A DNA stretch of 5,441 nucleotides from an uncultured Porphyromonadaceae bacterium (GTDB lineage Bacteria > Bacteroidota > Bacteroidia > Bacteroidales > Muribaculaceae), in contig CAJMDR010000164.1 of NCBI GenBank assembly GCA_905212215.1, positions 1-5,441 of the forward strand, in the 5' to 3' direction. This document shows positions 1 to 5,422 of this stretch, piece by piece. The translations under genes were made by a program, and so were the position numbers. The first letter of the stretch is position 1. Each line of letters starts with the position of its first letter. The notes beneath the pieces were generated by a model. That model worked only from the letters and a program-made list of their open reading frames with translations, ran no database searches and was not told the origin of the DNA.

Positions 1-410
1 AAAAAACGGTATCGGCAGTTCACGACATACAGGAAAAGAAATGTTGGGACGGAGAACTGTTCCCGATGATACTTGTCTCCGAATTGTATGTGGCATGTTC
101 TGATGTGTTCGACAATCCGACAGAAACCCAGTTTCATTCATCGCTCAATCTCCACGGCAAGCATGAGCCTATAAAGATACGACCCAAACAGACCATCAAG
201 GCTTGTTATCTCGTATCGAAGCTATATGAGATTGTTCCCGCTAAACACAAAACCGCATGGCGCGAGGACATTCTCAACCACCTCGGTATCGAATGGAGTT
301 ATTACGAAAAGAAGTATTGTCACCCCCGTGGAAGCGATGCCAGCGCATCGAGTCGGGCTTACGCTGACGAGGGGGATGAAATCTTCAAAAACCATAAAAA
401 GCGGGCCTGA
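1..410 (+). CDS. Hypothetical protein, 5' end cut off by the window
   Basis: An open frame runs from the left edge (first complete codon at position 3) to the TGA at 408-410. The first in-window ATG is at 66, but 21 sense codons precede it without a stop and no ribosome-binding site precedes that ATG. The gene therefore probably begins outside the window. About 135 residues are visible. The protein is soluble-looking, with no membrane segment or signal peptide. A middle stretch is rich in Lys/Tyr/Trp (SKLYEIVP, AWREDILNHLGIEWSYYEKKY), followed by a short small-residue linker (SDASASSRA) and a basic end (NHKKRA). I do not recognise the family. Its position upstream of the DUF3853 gene, where Bacteroidales elements often carry integrase-linked accessory genes, suggests an element-borne gene, but that is inference. 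It is separated from the next gene by 237 bases and a strong stem-loop, so it is probably a separate transcription unit. Confidence 0.6.
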   Translation, partial: KTVSAVHDIQEKKCWDGELFPMILVSELYVACSDVFDNPTETQFHSSLNLHGKHEPIKIRPKQTIKACYLVSKLYEIVPAKHKTAWREDILNHLGIEWSYYEKKYCHPRGSDASASSRAYADEGDEIFKNHKKRA

Positions 411-484
411 TGGTCTTTGCGACTTAAAGATACCACTTGCGCCCCACTTTCACCACTCAAAATTCCACTTTAGAGACCTTATGA

Positions 485-521
485 AACTACCCGTTAGAGT
501 CTGATACTCTGATGGGTAGTT
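485..521. repeat. Long perfect stem-loop (16-bp stem, 5-nt loop)
   Basis: The arms 485-500 and 506-521 pair over 16 positions, starting AACTACCC against GGGTAGTT and ending AGAGT against ACTCT. Two of the pairs are G-U wobbles and the loop is CTGAT. It lies 75 bases after the stop of the upstream gene and ahead of the candidate promoter at 572. It may act as a transcription terminator for the upstream gene, but the following sequence (TTCTATTAAG) is a poor T-tract. A recombination, replication or protein-binding site is an alternative. Confidence 0.7.
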
Positions 522-571
522 CTATTAAGTGGATAAGATGAAACCACATACACCCCACTCATAACCGGTTG

Positions 572-579
572 TAATTTTG
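572..579 (+). promoter_or_regulatory. Candidate Bacteroidetes -7 box upstream of the DUF3853 gene
   Basis: TAATTTTG matches the Bacteroidetes sigma-ABfr -7 consensus TAnnTTTG exactly. It would place transcription start near 585-590, leaving a leader of about 60 bases before the ATG at 648. No convincing -33 TTTG is seen 19-21 bases upstream, where the sequence is C-rich (CACCCCACTC). The promoter is therefore weak or may need an activator. It is the only good match in this gap and would drive the DUF3853-ATPase pair. Confidence 0.4.
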
Positions 580-647
580 CAGTGTCCGGGAGATACTCGG
601 ATACGCTCTCTCTGAGGGCGGAAGTATAACTCAACCCCACACTGCGT

Positions 648-977
648 ATGACAAAAGACCAGTTACTCAAACTTCCTCTCTGGCAGTACACCGGAGAACA
701 ATTTTTAGAATTACTTGACTCTCATTTTGTCAAGACCCCACCCGCACCCGCAAGCGTAACCTCTGACGAAAATGTTGCCACCACAGCAAAGCGTTGGCTC
801 GTTTACGGAATCAAAGGACTATGCGACCTTCTCCAGTGCAGCAAAGCGACCGCACACCGTATCAAGAACAGTGGCGTAATCAAAGATGCCATTACTCAAA
901 ATGGCAGAAAAATCGTCATCGACGCCCAGAAAGCACTCGACCTTATTCACGCCTCAAAGGAAGGAGGTGAGGCGTGA
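648..977 (+). CDS. DUF3853-family helix-turn-helix protein
   Basis: A 109-residue protein matching, from memory, the DUF3853 family found almost only on Bacteroidetes mobile elements. The N-terminal segment has the LWQYTGEQFLELL pattern (residues 11-23). A variable Pro/Ala/Ser linker follows (about 30-46). The C-terminal half carries a DNA-binding helix-turn-helix: VYGIKGLCDLLQCSKATAHR (52-71), then IKNSG and a conserved AITQNGRKIVIDA turn (81-93). The form resembles MerR/Xis-type winged helices, so the protein probably binds DNA as a regulator or recombination directionality factor; the exact role is inferred. The ATG has no Shine-Dalgarno, as is usual in this phylum. The 3' end carries the ribosome-binding site of the next gene (AAGGAGGTGA, 961-970), and its stop overlaps that gene's GTG start, so the two are translationally coupled. 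Confidence 0.85.
   Translation: MTKDQLLKLPLWQYTGEQFLELLDSHFVKTPPAPASVTSDENVATTAKRWLVYGIKGLCDLLQCSKATAHRIKNSGVIKDAITQNGRKIVIDAQKALDLIHASKEGGEA
961..970 (+). promoter_or_regulatory. Perfect Shine-Dalgarno for the ATPase GTG start
   Basis: AAGGAGGTGA is fully complementary to the 16S rRNA 3' end. Its AGGAGG core ends 6 bases before the GTG at 974. It decides the otherwise doubtful GTG start. It lies inside the last codons of the upstream gene and is unusual for Bacteroidota, where most genes lack such a site. Confidence 0.85.
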
Positions 978-2017
978 GCGAAGTGAAGCAAGACATCCTC
1001 CGACTTTGGGAGGAAAAGCAGTTGAGAATCACCGATGAGATTCAGACTGCGCCGGAGGTACTGTATGCCAACGGCAGCGTTATCGGAACACTCGGCAATT
1101 TCTCTGCTTCGACGGGTAAGGCAAAGAGCAAAAAGACCTTTAATGTAGCTGCCATTGTCGGGGCTTCGCTCGTCAACGGCAAGGTGCTTGGCTATACCGC
1201 CGAGTTCCCGGATGACAAGCGCACAATCCTCTACTTCGACACCGAGCAAAGTCCGTATCATTGTCAGAAGGTAATGGAGCGCGCCTTACGACTGGCGAAA
1301 CTGCCGACTGACACCCATCCGGAGAATCTGAAATTTGCCGCCCTGCGTCAGCTTACACCATCGCTGCGCCTTGAAGTCATTGAACAGGCGATAATCAACA
1401 CTCCGGGCGTCGGGCTTGTAATCATCGATGGTGTGCGCGACCTGATGTATGACATCAACTGCGCCAAGGAATCAACCGACCTCATCGGCAAGCTGATGGA
1501 GTGGACTGACAAATTCCAGATACATATTCACACTGTCCTGCATCTCAACAAGAGCGATGACAATGCCCGTGGTCATGTCGGTACCGAACTCAACAACAAG
1601 GCTGAGACTGTGCTACAGATAAGCCGAAGCAAAACCGATGACACTGTTTCGGAGGTATGTGCCGCCATGATACGCGCCGCCGAGTTTGACCCGTTTGCGT
1701 TCCGAGTAAATGATTACGGTCTGCCGGAGATAGCCAGCGGATATGTGTTCACTGAGCTGGGCAAAAAAACCAAAGACCCTTATCCATACAAGGAGTTGAC
1801 CGAGGAACAGCACCGCGAGGCATTAGGTGTGGTATTCGCCAACGGGCCGATTAAAGGCTGTCGCAACTTTGAGGCGGCATTGAAAGCCGGATATGCCGCC
1901 TGTGGACACCCGTATTCCAACAACAAAGTCAAGGGCTTAAAGACCTTTCTTGACAACAAAGGAATGATCCGCTACGAGAACCGAGAGTATATCTACAATC
2001 CGGATTTCTACTATTGA
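974..2017 (+). CDS. RepA-like / AAA_25-type P-loop ATPase (probable replicative helicase)
   Basis: A 347-residue RecA-fold ATPase of the kind annotated as AAA family or RepA-like on Bacteroidales mobilizable elements. Visible motifs are a variant Walker A STGKAKSKKT (residues 46-55, within GNFSASTGKAKSKKTF), a strand with acidic residues ILYFDTEQS (85-93), and Walker B LVIIDGVRD (148-156). VLHLN (188-192) is followed by the RGHVGTEL sensor-like motif (199-206), as in hexameric RepA helicases. Residues about 270-340 look like a winged-helix tail (NKVKGLKTFLDNKG). The GTG start is supported by the perfect Shine-Dalgarno at 961-970 and a 4-base GTGA overlap with the DUF3853 stop. The likely role is unwinding DNA during replication of the excised or transferred element, paired with the primase downstream. 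Helicase activity is inferred; the P-loop ATPase call is firm. Confidence 0.85.
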   Translation: MSEVKQDILRLWEEKQLRITDEIQTAPEVLYANGSVIGTLGNFSASTGKAKSKKTFNVAAIVGASLVNGKVLGYTAEFPDDKRTILYFDTEQSPYHCQKVMERALRLAKLPTDTHPENLKFAALRQLTPSLRLEVIEQAIINTPGVGLVIIDGVRDLMYDINCAKESTDLIGKLMEWTDKFQIHIHTVLHLNKSDDNARGHVGTELNNKAETVLQISRSKTDDTVSEVCAAMIRAAEFDPFAFRVNDYGLPEIASGYVFTELGKKTKDPYPYKELTEEQHREALGVVFANGPIKGCRNFEAALKAGYAACGHPYSNNKVKGLKTFLDNKGMIRYENREYIYNPDFYY

Positions 2018-2022
2018 GAAAC

Positions 2023-2073
2023 ACCAAATTGGTTTGGTTTAGAAAAGGGCATATATAATAGGAGCTAAACCAA
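2023..2073. repeat. TTGGTTT repeat cluster in the ATPase-primase gap
   Basis: The 86-base gap holds the palindrome ACCAAATTGGT (2023-2033) and two overlapping direct copies of TTGGTTT (2029-2035 and 2034-2040). An inverted copy AAACCAA lies at 2067-2073. TTGGTTTAG (2034-2042) and CTAAACCAA (2065-2073) form a perfect 9-bp inverted repeat around an AT-rich 22-base loop containing ATATATAATA. Possible roles are an operator, a small replication-origin iteron set, or an mRNA hairpin between the two genes. No clean TAnnTTTG box is present. Confidence 0.6.
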
Positions 2074-2103
2074 GAACCATCTCACCCAAACATTTTAGAA
2101 CCC

Positions 2104-2991
2104 ATGATAAAAGAGATTAAATCAATCCCTTTAGCCGACTTCTTGTCTCAACTCGGACATGAACCGATGGCGAGAAAAGGAACGAGGCTATGGTATAAAT
2201 CACCGTTGCGACAGGAACATACGCCGTCGTTTAAGGTGGAAACCACGCTCAACTGCTGGTATGATTTCGGACTTGGTAGAGGTGGAAACATCATCGACCT
2301 TGCAGCAGAAATGTATCAGTCAACAGACCTGCGCTATCTCATGCGTTGCATCGCTGACAGTTGTCCGGTGCCATCGGTGCAGACAGTCGCTTCCTCTTAT
2401 CCCCAGCGGCATTCTGCGCCGAGCATGGAGCGATTTGAGGTCGTGCCACTGGAACACCGCGCACTTGTCGCATACCTCCAAGAGCGTGGTATTCCGGCAC
2501 ACATCACCAAGGCGAACTGCAATGAGGCTCATTACAGTGTCAACGGTAAATCATATTTTGCCGTGGCATTTGAGAATGTCAGCGGAGGCTGGGAACTGCG
2601 CAACCGATATTTCAAAGGTTGCCGAGGACGCAAGGACATCTCATATCTTCCGTGGGCGAGAGATGGCCCGTCAACAGAGTGTGTCGTGTTCGAGGGTTTT
2701 ATAGATTATCTCTCGGCACTCGCACTCGGCATCATCAGCGGAGCCGACGCAATCATACTCAACTCGGTTGTCAATGTCAACAAGGCTGTACCTTTTCTCA
2801 GAGGTTACAAAACAATCAACTGCTATCTTGACAACGACACCGCCGGACAAACTGCATTATCTGAGTTGACAGCCATGTATGGCTCAATCGTGATTGACCG
2901 CTCAACACTCTACTCCGAGTTTAACGACTTGAATGATTTTCTTGTCAACCAAAGTTTCACCAAAACCACACTTTCCAATGAAAACATATAA
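2104..2991 (+). CDS. CHC2-like / TOPRIM DNA primase
   Basis: A 295-residue DnaG-type primase of mobile-element size, lacking the C-terminal helicase-binding domain of chromosomal DnaG. The N-terminal region aligns by pattern with the CHC2 zinc-finger module: LWYKSPLRQEHTPSFKV (29-45), then WYDFGLGRGGNIIDLA (52-67). The zinc-binding Cys/His residues of DnaG are replaced, so the fold is probably zinc-free. TOPRIM motifs follow: VVFEGFIDYLSAL (194-206) with catalytic Glu197, and CYLDNDTAGQTAL (240-252) with Asp243 and Asp245. A final NDLNDFL (274-280) is usual in this group. It would make RNA primers for copying the transferred or excised strand. The ATG is the only reasonable start and has no Shine-Dalgarno. 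It sits 86 bases after the ATPase, and its 3' end overlaps the next gene. Confidence 0.87.
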   Translation: MIKEIKSIPLADFLSQLGHEPMARKGTRLWYKSPLRQEHTPSFKVETTLNCWYDFGLGRGGNIIDLAAEMYQSTDLRYLMRCIADSCPVPSVQTVASSYPQRHSAPSMERFEVVPLEHRALVAYLQERGIPAHITKANCNEAHYSVNGKSYFAVAFENVSGGWELRNRYFKGCRGRKDISYLPWARDGPSTECVVFEGFIDYLSALALGIISGADAIILNSVVNVNKAVPFLRGYKTINCYLDNDTAGQTALSELTAMYGSIVIDRSTLYSEFNDLNDFLVNQSFTKTTLSNENI

Positions 2992-3475
2992 ATCCACCGC
3001 ATCCAAGTCAACCGAGTTGACAGATGCACCCGAAAACCAAGTATCAACCTCTAACCCCCCAATTATTATGCAACCCGATAACTCTACCAACTCCACTCCT
3101 GCAGTCAACAGCGACAACGCTGTTAACAGCACCACCACAGCCAACGCCTTTGCCAATGAAAATCTATTTGGCAACGAGCAGACGGCAACCGAGGCAACAA
3201 CCATATCAAACACAGCCGAGCCACCGAAGCAACAGCGCATCGGCAAGCAGCAGCGTAAGTCGGATTTCGCCGAGTTCAAGGCAACGTTCCTTACTCCGGC
3301 AAAGGTGGTGAACCGCCATCCAGTCAACATCGAGGACGACATCTGGGAGCAGCTTGAACGCATCGCCCGCATCCTCGGCGAGCGTGGCACCACCGTCGCC
3401 AGCTACATCAACGCTGTCCTCGCCGACCATCTGCGAGCCTATTCCCCGGACATCGAAATCTGGCGCAAACTCTGA
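2978..3475 (+). CDS. DUF3408-type protein with a disordered N-terminus
   Basis: A 165-residue protein from the preferred ATG at 2978. An in-frame ATG at 2933 would add 15 residues but lies deep inside the primase gene. The 2978 start has the same context (TTTCCAATGAA) as the mobC start at 3655 and overlaps the primase end by 14 bases. Roughly the first 75 residues are Asn/Ser/Thr/Ala-rich and look disordered. A basic stretch follows (RIGKQQRKS, about 87-95). The C-terminal domain PVNIEDDIWEQLERIARILG, then TTVASYINAVLADHLRAY, matches the pattern of DUF3408 proteins: a ribbon-helix-helix-like strand plus two helices. Such proteins sit beside mobilization or transfer genes in Bacteroidetes elements and probably bind DNA. 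The location directly before the structured oriT-like gap and mobC suggests an accessory relaxosome or regulatory role, which is inference. Confidence 0.75.
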   Translation: MKTYKSTASKSTELTDAPENQVSTSNPPIIMQPDNSTNSTPAVNSDNAVNSTTTANAFANENLFGNEQTATEATTISNTAEPPKQQRIGKQQRKSDFAEFKATFLTPAKVVNRHPVNIEDDIWEQLERIARILGERGTTVASYINAVLADHLRAYSPDIEIWRKL

Positions 3476-3654
3476 GCGCGTGATTGCAACTACATTTTGA
3501 CCGCTAAATAGTCCTCGTAGTTTCGTGCACCTCGAAACTATCGCAGGGGTTCGGAATTGGAGGGAGCGAGTTTATGTTTTCGTATTACAAGTAATCCTCA
3601 AACGACTCGCTCCCCTCCGCTCCCGATGGTCACAAACCTCAAACAGAATTTCCA
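3476..3654. other. Structured non-coding gap, candidate origin of transfer (oriT)
   Basis: The 179 bases hold no gene but several inverted repeats directly upstream of mobC and the relaxase gene. TAGTTTCG (3518-3525) pairs with CGAAACTA (3533-3540) around a 7-base loop. GGGAGCGAGT (3562-3571) pairs with ACTCGCTCCC (3605-3614), and GGA/TCC extends the stem past one bulged C. ATTAC/GTAAT (3584-3595) forms a small inner hairpin. CGCTCCC is repeated directly at 3608-3614 and 3618-3624. ATCCTC (3594-3599) resembles the ATCCTG core at the nick site of IncP-type MOBP origins, a weak match. Position and structure fit an oriT; the nick position is unknown. Confidence 0.5.
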
Positions 3655-4050
3655 ATGAAGAAATCCAATTTACGCCCCGCTAAAGGGCGTCCCAAGCTCC
3701 CGGCTGATGAACGAAAGTCCATCATGGTGCCGGTGAAATTCGACATAGACCAGTATCAAGTAATGATGGACAAAGCTCTCACGGCAGGGCTCAACCGCTC
3801 GGAATATATCCGGCAGTCGGCGCTACATTGTAAAGTCGTGGAAAGGCTCACGCCAAGAGATGTCAAGGCAATCCGCGATCTTCAGGGGATCGCCGAAAAT
3901 CTCAACCGCACGGCAAAATTTGTTGGTGCCATTCTAAAGGGTGGTACCTCAGATGACCAGATTGTCCGTACATACAGAGAGATAATTCAGTGCAAGGATT
4001 TTGTTCTTTCACTGATAAAAATCTATCGAAATACACCCGATAGCGTATGA
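3655..4050 (+). CDS. mobC: MobC/BmgB-type relaxosome accessory protein
   Basis: A 131-residue basic protein with the usual MobC plan. A short basic N-terminus carries GRPKLPADERKS (11-22). A ribbon-helix-helix DNA-binding domain follows: strand SIMVPVKFD (22-30), helix QYQVMMDKAL, turn, and helix NRSEYIRQSAL (47-57). The C-terminal helices contain the characteristic LQGIAENLNRTAKFV (76-90). It would bind oriT and help the relaxase open and nick it. The ATG at 3655 follows AATTTCCA, without a Shine-Dalgarno, and shares its start context with the DUF3408 gene. Its stop overlaps the relaxase start by ATGA (4047-4050), so the two products are coupled and probably made in a fixed ratio. The symbol follows general usage; related Bacteroides genes are also called bmgB. 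Confidence 0.85.
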   Translation: MKKSNLRPAKGRPKLPADERKSIMVPVKFDIDQYQVMMDKALTAGLNRSEYIRQSALHCKVVERLTPRDVKAIRDLQGIAENLNRTAKFVGAILKGGTSDDQIVRTYREIIQCKDFVLSLIKIYRNTPDSV

Positions 4051-5255
4051 TGGGCAAGATAACAAAAGGCGGAAGTTTTGGCGGCTGCGTCGATTACGTC
4101 ACCCGTCGAAAGAAGGATAATCCCGACGGTTCTCCATGCAAAGAATGGCGTCTTATCGACTGTAAAGATGTATCTACTATCGAGGGACGGAGTGGAATCA
4201 TCGCCTCTTTTGAAGATAATCTCGCCTTGAATCCGGATTTGAAAAATCCGGTAGGACATATTTCTCTGAACTTTCATGCCAACGACAAGGATAAAGTTGA
4301 TGACCGGATTATGGTAGAGATTGCCCAAAAATATATGAAGAAAATGGGCATCGTTGATACTCCATACATCATTGTCCGTCATCTCGACAAGGATTATCCA
4401 CACTGTCATATCGTGTTCAGCCGAATAGATAATCATGCCGAAACCATTTCCGATAAAAATGATTTCAGCCGAAACAAGGCTGTCTGTCTTGACTTGACAA
4501 AGGAATATGGACTGCACATTTCCGAGGGTAAAAAGCAGACAAATGTCAACCGACTTCGCGGTGTGGAGAAAGTCCGTTATGAGATTTTCAATGCCGTTGA
4601 AGCTGTTTGGAATGACCGAAGTGTTCACACTTTTGATCAATTCGAGGCCAGATTAAAGTCGGCTGGTGTCGGCATAGAATACAAATATAAGCGTGGCACC
4701 AGCGAATTGCAGGGCCTATGGTACACCCGGAAAGGCAAGCGTTTCGCCGCCTCGAAGATTGACCGGCGATTCAGTCTGGGCAATATTTCCAGGCATCTGG
4801 CGAACAACAAACCGCTACATTCCCAGTCTCAATGGATGTATGCAGATGGCTCCATCGTGCCTATTGCATCATACAAAGGAGTGCGGTTTTCGACGCAACA
4901 AATCAATGATTATGTTGCGGGGAAAGCTATCCGAGTTGACGGATGTCAGGGAGATGTGTCAACCGTGTGGATAAAATTCAACCCACAGCGCATGACTCCG
5001 GGAGTCTATTCATCGAATCCTGACTTAGCCGGACAAGCCGCATCTCAGTCGCAAAACTACGGCACTCGGATATCCCAAGTTCCATCCATCGGGACCACAC
5101 AGCCACAAGAAGGTTTCACTAACGGAAGTGCTTTACCCGATGATTTCAAACTGTGGCTAAGCCGTCATCCCGGACTTACCATAGAAGAGGCCCTTCACCG
5201 CTATCGTGAAGAACAGAAAGCCAAACGCCGCCGACAAGGGCCAAACCTACCCTAA
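4047..5255 (+). CDS. mobA: MOBP-type relaxase / mobilization nuclease (BmgA/MobA-like)
   Basis: A 402-residue relaxase of the PF03432 type. Motif I is GGCVDYVTR with the probable nucleophile Tyr17. GHISLNFH (70-77) gives a conserved His region. The metal-binding motif III is VRHLDKDYPHCHIVFSRID (110-128), with His112, Asp114, His119 and His121. It would nick oriT, stay bound to the 5' end and lead the strand into a recipient through a helper conjugation system. After the nuclease domain (to about 255), residues 265-325 contain GVRFSTQQINDYVAGKAIRVDG and YSSNPD. These resemble the DUF3945-like repeat of Bacteroidetes mobilization proteins (tentative). A Gln/Ser/Thr-rich linker and a basic tail (about 365-402, AKRRRQGP) follow. 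Two adjacent ATGs (4047, 4050) are possible starts; the first gives the ATGA overlap with mobC. The length is normal and the frame intact. Confidence 0.88.
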   Translation: MMGKITKGGSFGGCVDYVTRRKKDNPDGSPCKEWRLIDCKDVSTIEGRSGIIASFEDNLALNPDLKNPVGHISLNFHANDKDKVDDRIMVEIAQKYMKKMGIVDTPYIIVRHLDKDYPHCHIVFSRIDNHAETISDKNDFSRNKAVCLDLTKEYGLHISEGKKQTNVNRLRGVEKVRYEIFNAVEAVWNDRSVHTFDQFEARLKSAGVGIEYKYKRGTSELQGLWYTRKGKRFAASKIDRRFSLGNISRHLANNKPLHSQSQWMYADGSIVPIASYKGVRFSTQQINDYVAGKAIRVDGCQGDVSTVWIKFNPQRMTPGVYSSNPDLAGQAASQSQNYGTRISQVPSIGTTQPQEGFTNGSALPDDFKLWLSRHPGLTIEEALHRYREEQKAKRRRQGPNLP

Positions 5256-5260
5256 CCACA

Positions 5261-5302
5261 ACGCCGTCGAGGTTGTTTCCCTCGGCGGCGTTTTCTCTTT
5301 TT
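5261..5302 (+). terminator. Strong rho-independent terminator after the relaxase gene
   Basis: ACGCCGTCGAGG (5261-5272) pairs with CCTCGGCGGCGT (5280-5291) over 12 positions with one G-U wobble around a 7-base loop. A T-rich run (TTTTCTCTTTTT) follows. It starts 6 bases after the relaxase TAA and closes the mob transcript. The minus-strand side lacks a T-tract, so it works only rightward. Confidence 0.92.
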
Positions 5303-5347
5303 ACCTCTTATAATAAGCTCTCAGCCTTATGTTTCTCAGCATATTCG

Positions 5348-5378
5348 ATTGTCATGTCAAAAAAAATCGCTAATTTTG
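5348..5378 (+). promoter_or_regulatory. Candidate Bacteroidetes promoter reading out of the right edge
   Basis: TAATTTTG (5371-5378) matches the -7 consensus TAnnTTTG. ATTG (5348-5351), close to the -33 TTTG, lies 19 bases upstream, which is the expected spacing. The stretch between includes an A8 run. It would start transcription near 5385 toward a gene outside the window; no start codon with a long frame follows within the remaining bases. Confidence 0.5.
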
Positions 5379-5422
5379 CAATATAGTAACTAGGGTGTTC
5401 AGTTCTATGTTCCAAAATTAGC
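5369..5422. repeat. 10-bp inverted repeat enclosing the end of the right-hand promoter
   Basis: GCTAATTTTG (5369-5378) and CAAAATTAGC (5413-5422) are perfect inverted copies 34 bases apart. Both carry a TAnnTTTG box, one on each strand, pointing toward each other. This could be an operator, a recombination site pair or coincidence in AT-rich DNA. Confidence 0.5.

Noticed and set aside
412..433. Small hairpin just after the first gene's stop (GGTCTTT with AAAGATACC)
   Set aside because: Only 4 + 3 pairs with a 2-base bulge and no T-tract; well within chance.
947..1261. 104-codon minus-strand frame over the ATPase start
   Set aside because: It covers the Walker A region of a well-supported + strand gene and has no independent start signal.
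2159..2704. 181-codon + strand frame inside the primase gene
   Set aside because: It is out of frame with the TOPRIM protein, which has intact catalytic motifs. The Arg/Cys-rich product looks like a frame shadow.
2902..3393. 163-codon minus-strand open frame
   Set aside because: It lies antisense to the primase end and the DUF3408 gene. Its Val/Leu/Ser-rich translation mirrors the Asn/Thr-rich codons of the sense strand.
3491..3499. TACATTTTG as a mobC promoter -7 box
   Set aside because: The spacing within the box is one base longer than TAnnTTTG, and no TTTG lies at the right distance upstream.
4023..4640. 205-codon minus-strand open frame
   Set aside because: It lies wholly opposite the mobC end and the relaxase nuclease domain, whose motifs are clear on the + strand. 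Its translation shows no recognisable domain; it is a shadow of codon usage.
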